A stretch of 64,000 nucleotides of DNA from Bacillota bacterium (GTDB taxonomy: Bacteria; Bacillota; UBA4882; UBA8346): assembly GCA_023410535.1 (NCBI GenBank), contig JAEYPR010000001.1, positions 1 through 64,000 on the forward strand, in the 5' to 3' direction. The notes beneath the pieces were generated by a model. That model searched no databases and was not told the origin of the DNA. It was given only the letters and a program-made list of their open reading frames with translations. Below, piece by piece: positions 43,015 to 51,380 of the stretch (positions are counted from its first letter, which is position 1; every line of letters starts with the position of its first letter). The translations under genes were made by a program, and so were the position numbers.

Positions 43015-44640
43015 ACCGCCTTGTTTCGCTTCGGCGATGATCTGATCGGCGGTGCGGGCGGCCAACGCCATCACGGTCGCGGTGGGATTTCCGCCGCCGG
43101 AAGTGACAAAGACGCTGGCGCCGCTGATATAGAGATTGGGATGGTCGTGACTACGGCAATTGACGTCGACCACCGAGTCGCGCGGGTCATTCCCCATTCG
43201 GCAGCCGCCCATCAAGTGGGCCGAATCCGGTATGACAAACGCCGCTTTTCCACCGGCCGCTTCTAAAATTTGCTCCGCTGTTTGCACCCCATGCGCAATC
43301 AATCGCTTGTCATTCTCGCTATAACTAAAAGTGACCAAGGGTCTGGGAAGACCGTATTCATCTTTTTCCGTACTTAATTGCACCCGGTTGTCGGCCTGCG
43401 GTAAAACCTCTCCGACCATTGTGACTTGGGCGTAATAATTGTATTCGCGCATGATATCATGGAGCGCTTTGCCCCAAATCCCGGCGCGAACCGCCAATCC
43501 TTTGGCCATGGCTACCGGACGGGTACCATGCGCATGGAGAGTATAACCGCGCGCAAAATTCCGTTCCGGATCGGTTTCATAAAAATCTTGACTGGTGGCA
43601 AGGACCGGTGTTCCTTTATACAGTCGGACCGGCTGGTCGAATTTGGCGAAGATATCATGACCGCTATGGGGCATGATGTAACGGCCTACCAAACCGCTGG
43701 AGTTTGCCAAGCCGTCCGGGAAGCGCGGATTGGCGGAGTTAAGCAACAACCGGGGCGTTTCGACAACGAACCCGGCGATGATAAACACTTCCGCTTTTTG
43801 ATAAAATTCTTGGCGATCATGGACGAAGGTTACCCCGGTAATCTTTCCGGTCGGATCGCTGTCCAGCTGCGTCACCAGACAATCGCTCAGGACTTCGGCG
43901 CCCATAGCGATCGCTTTCGGAATGTGGTGAATCAGGGTGCTGAATTTGGCGTTCGGTAAGCAACCCTGGTTGCAAAATCCCCGATTAATGCAAGGGGGAC
44001 GACCGTCGAACGGAGCGGACAGAATTGCCAGGGGAGCGACTTCACTGCGTATTCCCAACTTGGCGCAGCCTTTCCGGAAAAGTTGCGCGTTGGCGCTTAA
44101 CGGGTCGCGGACCGGAAAAGGATACGGACCGGGGAATTCGCCCCAGGGAAAATGCTTAGGCCCGGAAACCGCGATCTCCTTTTCGACCTGGTCATAATAC
44201 GGGGCAAGATCCGGGTAGTCAACGGGCCAATCGACCCCGACGCCGTCGCGGGTTTTGGTCTTAAAATCGCTGGCATGGAAACGGAGAAAAACGCCGGTAA
44301 AATGAACAGTGCCGCCGCCGACGCCGCGGCCGGAATTGTTATGGCCGAACTCCAACGGATCATTGCCGGTTGTCAGCCGGGTGTCTTGCCAAGCTAAGGT
44401 TTCCATCGCCAGCTCGTCGCTGGCGAAATCGGTTTGGGGGTCCCAAAACGGTCCGGCTTCAATCACTACCACTTTCATGCCCGCCTGACTCAGCCGGTGC
44501 GCCAATACCCCGCCGGCCGCTCCGGCGCCAATGATGCAGACTTCGGCATCGGTTTGATATTTGCGGTGGTTAAGATCGGAGAAACGCTGCTCCTGGTAAT
44601 GGTCGCAATGATGAGTTACCTGTTGCCGGTTGCTGATCAT
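42967..44640 (-). CDS. GMC-family FAD dehydrogenase, large subunit
   Basis: A 557-residue flavoprotein. FAD site EVCIIGAGAAGGVLAHRLSQ near residue 33; GVGGGTVHFTGVFLR; C-terminal active-site region DSAHLMGGCRMGND and GASVFVTSGGGNPTATVMAL. It matches the large subunit of membrane-linked gluconate, 2-ketogluconate or sorbitol dehydrogenases. The ATG overlaps the stop of the upstream small-subunit gene (ATGA), so the two are coupled. No Tat signal is seen. Electron acceptor and sugar substrate are unknown. Confidence 0.9.
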   Translation of the reverse strand: MISNRQQVTHHCDHYQEQRFSDLNHRKYQTDAEVCIIGAGAAGGVLAHRLSQAGMKVVVIEAGPFWDPQTDFASDELAMETLAWQDTRLTTGNDPLEFGHNNSGRGVGGGTVHFTGVFLRFHASDFKTKTRDGVGVDWPVDYPDLAPYYDQVEKEIAVSGPKHFPWGEFPGPYPFPVRDPLSANAQLFRKGCAKLGIRSEVAPLAILSAPFDGRPPCINRGFCNQGCLPNAKFSTLIHHIPKAIAMGAEVLSDCLVTQLDSDPTGKITGVTFVHDRQEFYQKAEVFIIAGFVVETPRLLLNSANPRFPDGLANSSGLVGRYIMPHSGHDIFAKFDQPVRLYKGTPVLATSQDFYETDPERNFARGYTLHAHGTRPVAMAKGLAVRAGIWGKALHDIMREYNYYAQVTMVGEVLPQADNRVQLSTEKDEYGLPRPLVTFSYSENDKRLIAHGVQTAEQILEAAGGKAAFVIPDSAHLMGGCRMGNDPRDSVVDVNCRSHDHPNLYISGASVFVTSGGGNPTATVMALAARTADQIIAEAKQGGSKIGLDETTPRIEYV

Positions 44641-45230
44641 TTTTTGGCCTCCCAGGGATCGGTCAAACCAAGCTCGACCCGGACATAACCGCGGGGATAA
44701 GCCGGCCCGCCGTAGCCGATTTCCGACCAGACGGCGGGATGGGCATAATAAGCCGGAATCACCGTATTGACTAGTTTTTTAAAGAGATCTTTTTGGGGGA
44801 CTTCATGCCATTCGGGGATCGGGTCGGCGCTTCCCGTTTGCAAGTCGGCCAAAAGCGCCCGTTGCGCTTCGGGCGATAATTGGAGAAACTTTTGTTGATG
44901 CCGCTTTAGTGCGCAATTTTCAAGTGCCGCTAAGCCCCAAACAATTAATTCCCGCGCCGGGGGGACTCCCGGTTGGCGTTGATTTTCACCGCTGAATGAC
45001 TGCAGCTGTTGGTCGATCTGATGGATGATATAATCAATCAGTTCTTCGCGGTAGTCGTCGACAAGCTGCCGGGCGACGGCGCGCAAGATGGCCTCCTGAT
45101 GAGGAGCAAAGGCTTTCGGAGCGGCAAAGGGACCGAAACGTTGCTCAACAATCGCCCGGGTGTGCGGGTCCCAGAAATCGGTTTGGGTCATGACGTCGTA
45201 ATCAGGATACAATGTTTGTCTTTCCGTCAT
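44637..45230 (-). CDS. Gluconate 2-dehydrogenase subunit 3-like protein
   Basis: A 197-residue small subunit. The AFAPHQEAILRAVARQLVDD segment, DYIIHQIDQQLQ and the late AYYAHPAVWSEIGYGGPAYP match the subunit 3 family that accompanies GMC dehydrogenases. In proteobacterial enzymes this subunit carries a Tat signal and drags the complex to the periplasm; here there is none. ATG 45230 follows GGAGG by 5 bases. Second gene of a three-gene minus-strand operon. Confidence 0.88.
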   Translation of the reverse strand: MTERQTLYPDYDVMTQTDFWDPHTRAIVEQRFGPFAAPKAFAPHQEAILRAVARQLVDDYREELIDYIIHQIDQQLQSFSGENQRQPGVPPARELIVWGLAALENCALKRHQQKFLQLSPEAQRALLADLQTGSADPIPEWHEVPQKDLFKKLVNTVIPAYYAHPAVWSEIGYGGPAYPRGYVRVELGLTDPWEAKK

Positions 45231-45232
45231 CC

Positions 45233-45622
45233 TTACCTCCAATAGATTGCCAGTAAGCCCAAGAAACTGAGAGCGCTAATCAGTAACGGCAAGATGATTG
45301 GCGGCCCGACCAAAAAGTTCTGCAGCTGATACCCGCCAACCCGATGGCCGACCCCGACGTAGTGATAATAAAAACCAATGATTCCGGCGGCCGTTCCGAT
45401 CCCAAATGTCAGAGCGGCTAAAGTGGCCAGGGGTTTCCAGTTGCTGAGTGCCGCGATTAAAGCGGTTAACCCGATCACCGAAGTCCCAAAGACCGGAATC
45501 CACATCGGCCAAACCCGGAAATTTTGGCGGTAATGATACAGCGTGACTTGCACAAATACCAGGAATTGCGCCAATCCAACGGCTAATAAAATAATTCTAG
45601 CGAGCGACCAAGTCCCGTGCAA
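45233..45622 (-). CDS. Four-span membrane protein of the GMC dehydrogenase operon
   Basis: A 129-residue protein with four hydrophobic segments (LARIILLAVGLAQFLVF, MWIPVFGTSVIGLTALIAAL, LAALTFGIGTAAGIIGFYYH, PIILPLLISALSFLGLLAIY). Histidines lie near the second and third spans (YHYRQNF, YYHYVGVGHRVGGYQ). TTG start preceded by GGGAGG. It is 2 bp from the subunit 3 gene. Position suggests it anchors the dehydrogenase and may pass electrons to quinone; this is inference, and no heme motif is certain. Confidence 0.75.
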   Translation of the reverse strand: MHGTWSLARIILLAVGLAQFLVFVQVTLYHYRQNFRVWPMWIPVFGTSVIGLTALIAALSNWKPLATLAALTFGIGTAAGIIGFYYHYVGVGHRVGGYQLQNFLVGPPIILPLLISALSFLGLLAIYWR

Positions 45623-45746
45623 AAAAAGAACACCTCCCGTAGTCCGTTACCAGTATGCAATTTACGGATACTATTATTTGCGTTTTTTCCCACGGCATAC
45701 CGGCGTTGGCAAACGGTTTGACCGGAGCGACCCGGGACGGGAGGAT

Positions 45747-45765
45747 CCAAATATTTAGTGCGACA
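45747..45765 (+). repeat. 19-bp intergenic element, copy 1
   Basis: CCAAATATTTAGTGCGACA, exactly repeated in inverted orientation at 59398-59416. It lies 54 bp before the inositol phosphatase gene, just upstream of a TATAAT box at 45780-45785 and overlapping its -35 position. This placement suits a protein-binding site that acts on the promoter. Confidence 0.6.
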
Positions 45766-45818
45766 AATTGAACCGGGATGGTATAATTACAGTCAGATAG
45801 TTTGATAAGGCATAAACG

Positions 45819-46649
45819 ATGGGAGCATGGGCAGCAGTGGTAAACTTGGAACAGGCGTTGGAGCAGGTAAAATCATGGGCGCGGGAAGTGGGAGCCCTGC
45901 AATTGGAGTACCACGGCCGGCGGGATTTGTCGATCGAATATAAGTCGTCCAGTTATGATCTGGTGACGGAGATTGATAAACGTTCGGAAGTCCTGTTAGT
46001 TAACAAAATTGCCGCAACCTATCCCGAACATGCCGTTTTAGGGGAGGAAGGGGGCGAGGTGGATCGTCAATCCGAATACCGTTGGGTGATCGACCCGATT
46101 GACGGCACTACCAATTACGCTCACGGCTACCCGATTTTTGCGATATCCATCGCGCTGCAGCATCACGGAGAGTCGGTTTTGGGCGTCGTTTATTTCCCGG
46201 CGTTAAACCAGTTGTACCGGGCGATTAAGGGGAAAGGGGCCTTTTTGAACTCCAACCGCTTAACCGTCTCCACCACGGATAGTTTGGCCGGGGCGATGCT
46301 CGCCACCGGTTTTCCGTACGATAAAGCCACCAGCCCCGAGAATAACCTGGATTATTTTCACTGGCTGGTTCCGAAAATTAGCGGGATCCGGCGCAGCGGC
46401 AGCGCGGCGTTTGACCTCTGCAACGTGGCGGCGGGAAGACTTGACGGGTATTGGGAGTTAAAAATCAAACCGTGGGATATCGCGGCGGCCGGATTGATTT
46501 TAGCAGAGGCGGGCGGCAAGATCGTCTATCTCGAGGACCATACCCCGATCTCGGTCGTAACCGGCAACCCCGCCGTCTGCGCCCTGATTTTGAACGAACT
46601 GCAAGCGGCGGCGGCCGCCAAGCAGCGACAAGGAGGCAATAAACCGTGA
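45819..46649 (+). CDS. suhB: Inositol monophosphatase family protein
   Basis: A 276-residue Mg-dependent phosphatase of the IMPase/SuhB family. Metal motifs: LGEEGG near residue 71, WVIDPIDGTTNYAHGYP near 90, and IKPWDIAAAGLILAEAGG near 218. It dephosphorylates inositol phosphates or related sugar phosphates. The ribosome site of the annotated ATG is weak; an alternative GTG nearby (45837) lies about 10 bases after GGGAG. It overlaps the rhomboid-like gene at its end. Confidence 0.87.
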   Translation: MGAWAAVVNLEQALEQVKSWAREVGALQLEYHGRRDLSIEYKSSSYDLVTEIDKRSEVLLVNKIAATYPEHAVLGEEGGEVDRQSEYRWVIDPIDGTTNYAHGYPIFAISIALQHHGESVLGVVYFPALNQLYRAIKGKGAFLNSNRLTVSTTDSLAGAMLATGFPYDKATSPENNLDYFHWLVPKISGIRRSGSAAFDLCNVAAGRLDGYWELKIKPWDIAAAGLILAEAGGKIVYLEDHTPISVVTGNPAVCALILNELQAAAAAKQRQGGNKP

Positions 46650-47332
46650 ATCCGTATTATCAACGTCTGCGCCGTTTTCTTTTCCAGGAATGGATGCCGA
46701 TCACCAAAGGACTGTTATTATTGGCGGGGATCTTTTTCGTTCTCGGTCTGATCGTTCCGGTGGTCAATCATCTGCTGGCTTTGTCGGTAGCGACTTTTCC
46801 GTTGTTTTTATGGTCGATCGTTACCTATCCGTTAGTGAACCGCGATTTACTCGGCTTAATCTTCGCCGTACTTTGGTTATGGATGATCGGGGGAACTTTG
46901 GAACGGAGTTGGGGTGGTTTCAGGTACCTCGCGTTTTTGATCGCCAATACCGCTGTGACCGGATTGGTGATGATTGGCGTGGAGCGGTGGCTGGCCGGAG
47001 CGGTTGCCCCGGCGATCTCCGGTTTATGGTTGCTCACCATCGGTCTCACGTGGGCGTGGGCCGAACTCAATCCCCGCCAGGAGTTGTTGTTTTGGGGGAT
47101 TATCCCGATTCAGGCGCGTTGGCTGGCTTGGATCACCGCGGCGCTGATTTTCTTCAGTTATTACCAGTACCATTGGTTGTTGGGTTTGGGCGCATTGGTG
47201 GGAATTCCGCTGGTATATCTCTTCCGGCGCGGTGGCGGCTACCGGGGCGGCGGGCGGAAGTTTGACCCGCAACGGTGGATGGAAGAACGAAAACGTCAAA
47301 ACCGGAAGAAACGGTTCCGGGTGATTCATTGA
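46646..47332 (+). CDS. Rhomboid-family membrane protein
   Basis: A 228-residue six-span membrane protein. The rhomboid pattern is visible: a first-loop region WSIVTYPLVN, LWMIGGTLERSWGGFRYLAFL (the WxxGxxLE block), then APAISGLWLL where the catalytic GxSG would be, and YHWLLGLGALVGIPL near the last helices, holding a His. The first Gly of GxSG is Ala (AISG), so protease activity is doubtful but Ser and His are present. A charged tail (residues 195-228, RGGGYRGGGRKF) follows. GTG start overlapping the previous stop. Confidence 0.75.
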   Translation: MNPYYQRLRRFLFQEWMPITKGLLLLAGIFFVLGLIVPVVNHLLALSVATFPLFLWSIVTYPLVNRDLLGLIFAVLWLWMIGGTLERSWGGFRYLAFLIANTAVTGLVMIGVERWLAGAVAPAISGLWLLTIGLTWAWAELNPRQELLFWGIIPIQARWLAWITAALIFFSYYQYHWLLGLGALVGIPLVYLFRRGGGYRGGGRKFDPQRWMEERKRQNRKKRFRVIH

Positions 47333-47334
47333 TC

Positions 47335-47367
47335 AAAAAACCGTGCGCTCAAACAGCGCACGGTTTT
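47335..47367. terminator. Bidirectional terminator
   Basis: AAACCGTGCGCT and AGCGCACGGTTTT form a twelve-base-pair stem around CAAAC, with A-run before and T-run after, between the converging rhomboid-like and secreted-protein genes. Confidence 0.92.
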
Positions 47368-47395
47368 AATATTTACAACAGATTTATTCCGGGTT

Positions 47396-48175
47396 TCACT
47401 GCCGGCTGGGGGCGACGACTTGAAATTCAACCTTTTCCCAGGGAGTGCCCGCTGCGGCAAGCACGGTCCGGGCGATGGCTGCGGTAAAGTGAGGCCGTTC
47501 AGCCGCTTCAACCTGATTATAACCGGGACTAACGCCAATCAGCCATTTTTTCGCCGGGGCATCATGTTCAATCGATTCGATCCAAACATCCTCCGCGAAT
47601 TCCAGGAATTCGGGTTGGCTCAATAACGCGTTGAGACTCAACTGAACCATGGTTTTTCCCGTCGTGTTGAGATTGGGATCGCGGAGCACGGTCCGCTCGA
47701 CCGGCCCGGTGGCGGACGGGAGATAAACTTTCAACCGTAACGGTTGATACGGTGGCTTAAATGGATCCTCGATCACCTGGTTCGCTCCGTTGACCACCTG
47801 ATAGGTGTATTTGCCAACCGGCAAGGACAGGAGCAAGTAAGGATAACTGATCACTTGGGCCGAAAATTCATTGGCGGACGGCGTGACCGCCCGGACGCGC
47901 AATTGCTTGCCGACCAGTCCAACCAGTTCCAAACGGTAACCGCTGTTGGGTTGCATCCCCCAGTTGAAATAGAGGTAACTGCGGTTCCCTTCGGTCCATT
48001 GGCGAACCTCGGGAACCGGATTATGCGGCTCGATAGCGGTTGGCAGTTCGCGGAGGACCTGAACGGAAGAGGTTGATGCGTCGGAATTGAAAACTGTTTT
48101 CGCATAAATGATGGATGTGATTGTGAGTGTGAGTATGATGAGGATTGCAGCGTTTCGTTTGGTCTGTTTGTTCAT
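47396..48175 (-). CDS. Membrane-anchored secreted protein with a PrcB-like domain
   Basis: A 259-residue protein with an N-terminal hydrophobic segment (residues 9-27: signal or anchor). Residues 55-140 (SYLYFNWGMQPNSGYRLEL, VRAVTPSANEFSAQVISYPY, LPVGKYTYQVV) resemble the PrcB C-terminal domain, tied to protease complexes or spore-coat proteins. The last 100 residues (GKTMVQLSLNALLSQPEF) may form a small sporulation-type domain, not certain. GGAGG lies 6 bases before the ATG. No function is claimed. Confidence 0.65.
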   Translation of the reverse strand: MNKQTKRNAAILIILTLTITSIIYAKTVFNSDASTSSVQVLRELPTAIEPHNPVPEVRQWTEGNRSYLYFNWGMQPNSGYRLELVGLVGKQLRVRAVTPSANEFSAQVISYPYLLLSLPVGKYTYQVVNGANQVIEDPFKPPYQPLRLKVYLPSATGPVERTVLRDPNLNTTGKTMVQLSLNALLSQPEFLEFAEDVWIESIEHDAPAKKWLIGVSPGYNQVEAAERPHFTAAIARTVLAAAGTPWEKVEFQVVAPSRQ

Positions 48176-48335
48176 TGCAACCTCCGTTTCAGGTTTATGT
48201 ATTGTTATACGAAATTGTTTCAGGTTTAGTTTCAGGTAAGATATGCCAGTCCGGCTTGGGTTGGGACTTTCCGCTGCAAAATCATCAAGAATACTGTATT
48301 TTTATGTTACAATCTGATGAATCTCCAGCGCTTGC

Positions 48336-48364
48336 TTGACACTGCCATATAGTCGTGATTTAAT
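48336..48364 (+). promoter_or_regulatory. Strong promoter of the hydratase operon
   Basis: TTGACA (48336-48341) and TTTAAT (48359-48364) are exactly 17 bp apart, 32 bp before the ATG of the aconitase-type gene. Confidence 0.8.
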
Positions 48365-48396
48365 GAAGAAAGACTAAACATAAGTGAGGGATTGGT

Positions 48397-50754
48397 ATGG
48401 TTGAATTGGTCGGACAAGGAGTTTACCTGGTTCGCGGGAAACACCTTGTTGAGGTTGATCATAATCTAACAGCTGATGACATCAACCGCCAACTGAGTCG
48501 CGACGGAGTTTCCGTTACCGCGGAGCAGCTGGCGCAGGCGAAGTCAGGAACGATTGCCAGTAAGATTCTTTTGCAACATAATCGGTCCGGAAACGAAGCG
48601 CAACTGAAGATTCGTTTTGACGCCCTTGCTTCTCACGATATTACTTATGTCGGGATCGTTCAGACGGCCCGGGCCAGCGGTTTGAAACAGTTTCCAGTCC
48701 CGTACGTGCTGACCAACTGTCATAATTCCCTTTGCGCGGTGGGCGGGACCATCAATGAAGACGACCATGTTTTCGGATTATCGGCCGCGGAGCGGTACGG
48801 CGGGATTTTCGTCCCGGCGCACCAAGCGGTGATCCATCAATATATGCGGGAGATGATGGCCGGTTGCGGCCGGATGATCCTGGGCTCCGACAGTCATACC
48901 CGGTATGGCGCGTTGGGGACGATGGCCGTCGGCGAAGGCGGACCGGAGATTGCCAAGCAACTGTTGGAACGGACCTATGATATCGCCTATCCGGAAGTGG
49001 TGGCGGTTTATCTCAGCGGCGCTCCGGCGGCGGGGGTCGGTCCGCAGGACGTGGCCTTAGCTATTATCAAAGCGGTTTTTGCCAACGGTTTTGTCAAAAA
49101 TAAAGTCATGGAGTTTGTCGGGCCGGGAATTAACGGCCTGTCGGTGGACTTCCGGAACGGCATCGATGTGATGACCACCGAAACCACTTGTTTAAGCTCG
49201 ATCTGGTGTACCGATGCGAAAGTGGCGGAGTATTTCGCCATCCACGACCGCCCGGAAGCCTATCAAAAGCTGGAGCCGGCAGAGGTCAGCTATTATGACG
49301 GTTTAATCAAGGTCGATTTAAGCGCAATTGAGCCGATGATCGCCTTGCCGTTCCACCCCAGCAATGTGTATTCGATTCGGGAGTTGAACCAAAACGCGTT
49401 GGAGATTCTCCAGGCGGTGGAGGCGGAAGGCCGTAAGCAGCTGGACAATCCCAAGATGGAGTTCAACCTGACCCATAAAGTACAGCAGGGCCGGCTCCGC
49501 TTTGACCAAGGGGTCATCGCCGGGTGCGCCGGCGGTTTGTTTGAGAATATCATGGAAGCCGCGGCCATCCTCGAACAGGGGAATATCGGAACCGGCGAGT
49601 TTAGCTTGAGTGTCTATCCGGCCAGTCAACCGGTGAACCTCGCCATCATCAAAAACGGCGCGGTCGAAAAATTGTTGACTGCCGGCGCCACCTTGCGCAG
49701 CGCTTTTTGCGGTCCTTGTTTTGGCGCCGGCGACGTTCCCGCCAACGGGGGAATCAGCGCCCGTCATACCACCCGTAACTTCCCGAATCGCGAAGGTTCG
49801 AAACCGGCCAACGCTCAAATTGCTTCGGTGGCGTTGCTGGACGCCCGGTCGATCGCGGCCACCGCGTTACACGGCGGGGTGCTGACGTCCGCCGCCGAGG
49901 TGAATATTCCGGTCGCCAATGTGACTTACCACTTCGATCGCCAAGTATACGACAACCGGGTCTATAACGGTTTTGGCAAACCCCAGCCCGGGCAAGCGTT
50001 GAAGTTTGGGCCGAATATCACCGATTGGCCGAAATTGATCCCGTTGCCTGAGAATTTATTGCTCCAGGTCGCGGCGGTGATTCACGATCCGGTGACCACC
50101 ACCGACGAGTTGATCCCATCGGGCGAGACCTCGTCGTACCGTTCCAATCCGTTGAAACTGGCCGAATTTACCTTGGGCCGGAAAGACCCCGGTTATGTGG
50201 GACGGGCCAAGGATTTTCAAAGCCTGGAAGTGGAACGGCAACGGTTACTTGCCGAAGGCACACCGAACGAACCGTGTTCCACGGAGTTGGGCCGCGTTTT
50301 CCTGCCGTTGTTCGACGAAGAGGAGTCGACGCCGGAAAAGGTTCATGAAACCATTCAAGACACCGGGTTGGGCACGGTGATTTTTGCCCGGAAACCGGGC
50401 GACGGTTCCGCCCGCGAACAAGCCGCTTCCTGCCAAAGGGTGCTTGGCGGTTGCGCCAACATTGCCATTGAATACGCCACCAAACGGTACCGGAGCAACT
50501 TAATTAACTGGGGAATGTTGCCGTTTATCATCCCGGAAGAGGATCTCCTCGATTTTGCCGTGGGCGACCTGATTTACATCCCCTTGATCAAAGAGGCGGT
50601 GGAGTCCGGGGTGAGCGAAGTCCAGGCGTATTTGATCAATGACGAGGGAAAACTACCTTTTCGGTTATGGTTGCCCAATCTCGCCCCCGAAGACCGGGAG
50701 ATTATCCTGGCCGGCTGCTTAATGAATTATTACGGGCAAAACCTGAGGGACTGA
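48397..50754 (+). CDS. YbhJ-type hydratase (aconitase superfamily)
   Basis: A 785-residue aconitase-fold iron-sulfur (de)hydratase. Likely [4Fe-4S] ligands: Cys near 376 in IAGCAGG, and two Cys near 439-442 in AFCGPCFG, spaced as in aconitase (C-x62-CxxC). Other blocks are LGSDSHTRYGALGTM and NGGISARHTTRNFPNREGSK. The architecture and sequence style match E. coli YbhJ rather than true aconitase. Substrate unknown. It is followed by a YhcH-family gene and an SGNH hydrolase gene, an odd pairing that hints at sugar-acid dehydration. Confidence 0.85.
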   Translation: MVELVGQGVYLVRGKHLVEVDHNLTADDINRQLSRDGVSVTAEQLAQAKSGTIASKILLQHNRSGNEAQLKIRFDALASHDITYVGIVQTARASGLKQFPVPYVLTNCHNSLCAVGGTINEDDHVFGLSAAERYGGIFVPAHQAVIHQYMREMMAGCGRMILGSDSHTRYGALGTMAVGEGGPEIAKQLLERTYDIAYPEVVAVYLSGAPAAGVGPQDVALAIIKAVFANGFVKNKVMEFVGPGINGLSVDFRNGIDVMTTETTCLSSIWCTDAKVAEYFAIHDRPEAYQKLEPAEVSYYDGLIKVDLSAIEPMIALPFHPSNVYSIRELNQNALEILQAVEAEGRKQLDNPKMEFNLTHKVQQGRLRFDQGVIAGCAGGLFENIMEAAAILEQGNIGTGEFSLSVYPASQPVNLAIIKNGAVEKLLTAGATLRSAFCGPCFGAGDVPANGGISARHTTRNFPNREGSKPANAQIASVALLDARSIAATALHGGVLTSAAEVNIPVANVTYHFDRQVYDNRVYNGFGKPQPGQALKFGPNITDWPKLIPLPENLLLQVAAVIHDPVTTTDELIPSGETSSYRSNPLKLAEFTLGRKDPGYVGRAKDFQSLEVERQRLLAEGTPNEPCSTELGRVFLPLFDEEESTPEKVHETIQDTGLGTVIFARKPGDGSAREQAASCQRVLGGCANIAIEYATKRYRSNLINWGMLPFIIPEEDLLDFAVGDLIYIPLIKEAVESGVSEVQAYLINDEGKLPFRLWLPNLAPEDREIILAGCLMNYYGQNLRD

Positions 50755-50825
50755 TTCGTGCAATAAGACCGGCCGAGGGCGGCCTGTCGTTAAATCTACG
50801 CATCAATTGAAGGAGGATATTACCA

Positions 50826-51293
50826 ATGATCTTTAGTAGCCTTGAAAACCTGGCGCAAGACCGGGCGGTTTTAACCCCCGCTTTGTTAAAGGGCATGGAG
50901 TTTTTAAAAAACAACGACCTGGCCGCGTTGGCGGTAGGCAAATACGAGATTGACGGGACCGACATCTTTGCCTTGGTTCAGGAGAATCAAACCGTTCCCA
51001 AGGCTGAGAAACGGGCGGAAGCGCACCATAAATACATTGATATTCAGTTTATGGTCTCCGGCACCGAGGTGATGGGTTTCGCCCTACATAACGACGCCAA
51101 TCAGGTAGTCGAAGATAAACTGGCCGAGAAGGACAATATCTTCTTTAAAGACCCGACGGGCGAGATGGACCTGGTGGTCGGCGCGGGCCAATACGCCGTG
51201 TTTTTCCCGAAAGAAGTGCATCGTCCGGGGTGTAGTTACGGCGTCAACGCTACCATCAAAAAAGTGGTTGTCAAAGTCAAAGCGGACCGATAA
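50826..51293 (+). CDS. YhcH/YjgK/YiaL family sugar-binding cupin
   Basis: A 155-residue double-stranded beta-helix protein of the DUF386 family. Markers: HHKYIDIQFMVSGTEVMGF with the metal-binding His and Glu positions, VVGAGQYAVFFPKEVHRPGCS with its conserved His. Relatives act as anomerases or isomerases of sialic acid and uronates. GGAGG lies 8 bases before the ATG. Probably in one operon with the upstream hydratase; a strong terminator follows. Confidence 0.9.
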   Translation: MIFSSLENLAQDRAVLTPALLKGMEFLKNNDLAALAVGKYEIDGTDIFALVQENQTVPKAEKRAEAHHKYIDIQFMVSGTEVMGFALHNDANQVVEDKLAEKDNIFFKDPTGEMDLVVGAGQYAVFFPKEVHRPGCSYGVNATIKKVVVKVKADR

Positions 51294-51310
51294 ATAAGGG
51301 ATTCGATTCA

Positions 51311-51340
51311 AAACGGTTGAGATAGGCTCAACCGTTTTTT
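51311..51340 (+). terminator. Terminator after the YhcH-family gene
   Basis: AAACGGTTGA and TCAACCGTTT form a ten-base-pair stem around GATAGGC with six T residues. Confidence 0.9.
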
Positions 51341-51380
51341 GCTACCCAAAACAATTTTCGGTGAAAAAGGTGATTCCATC

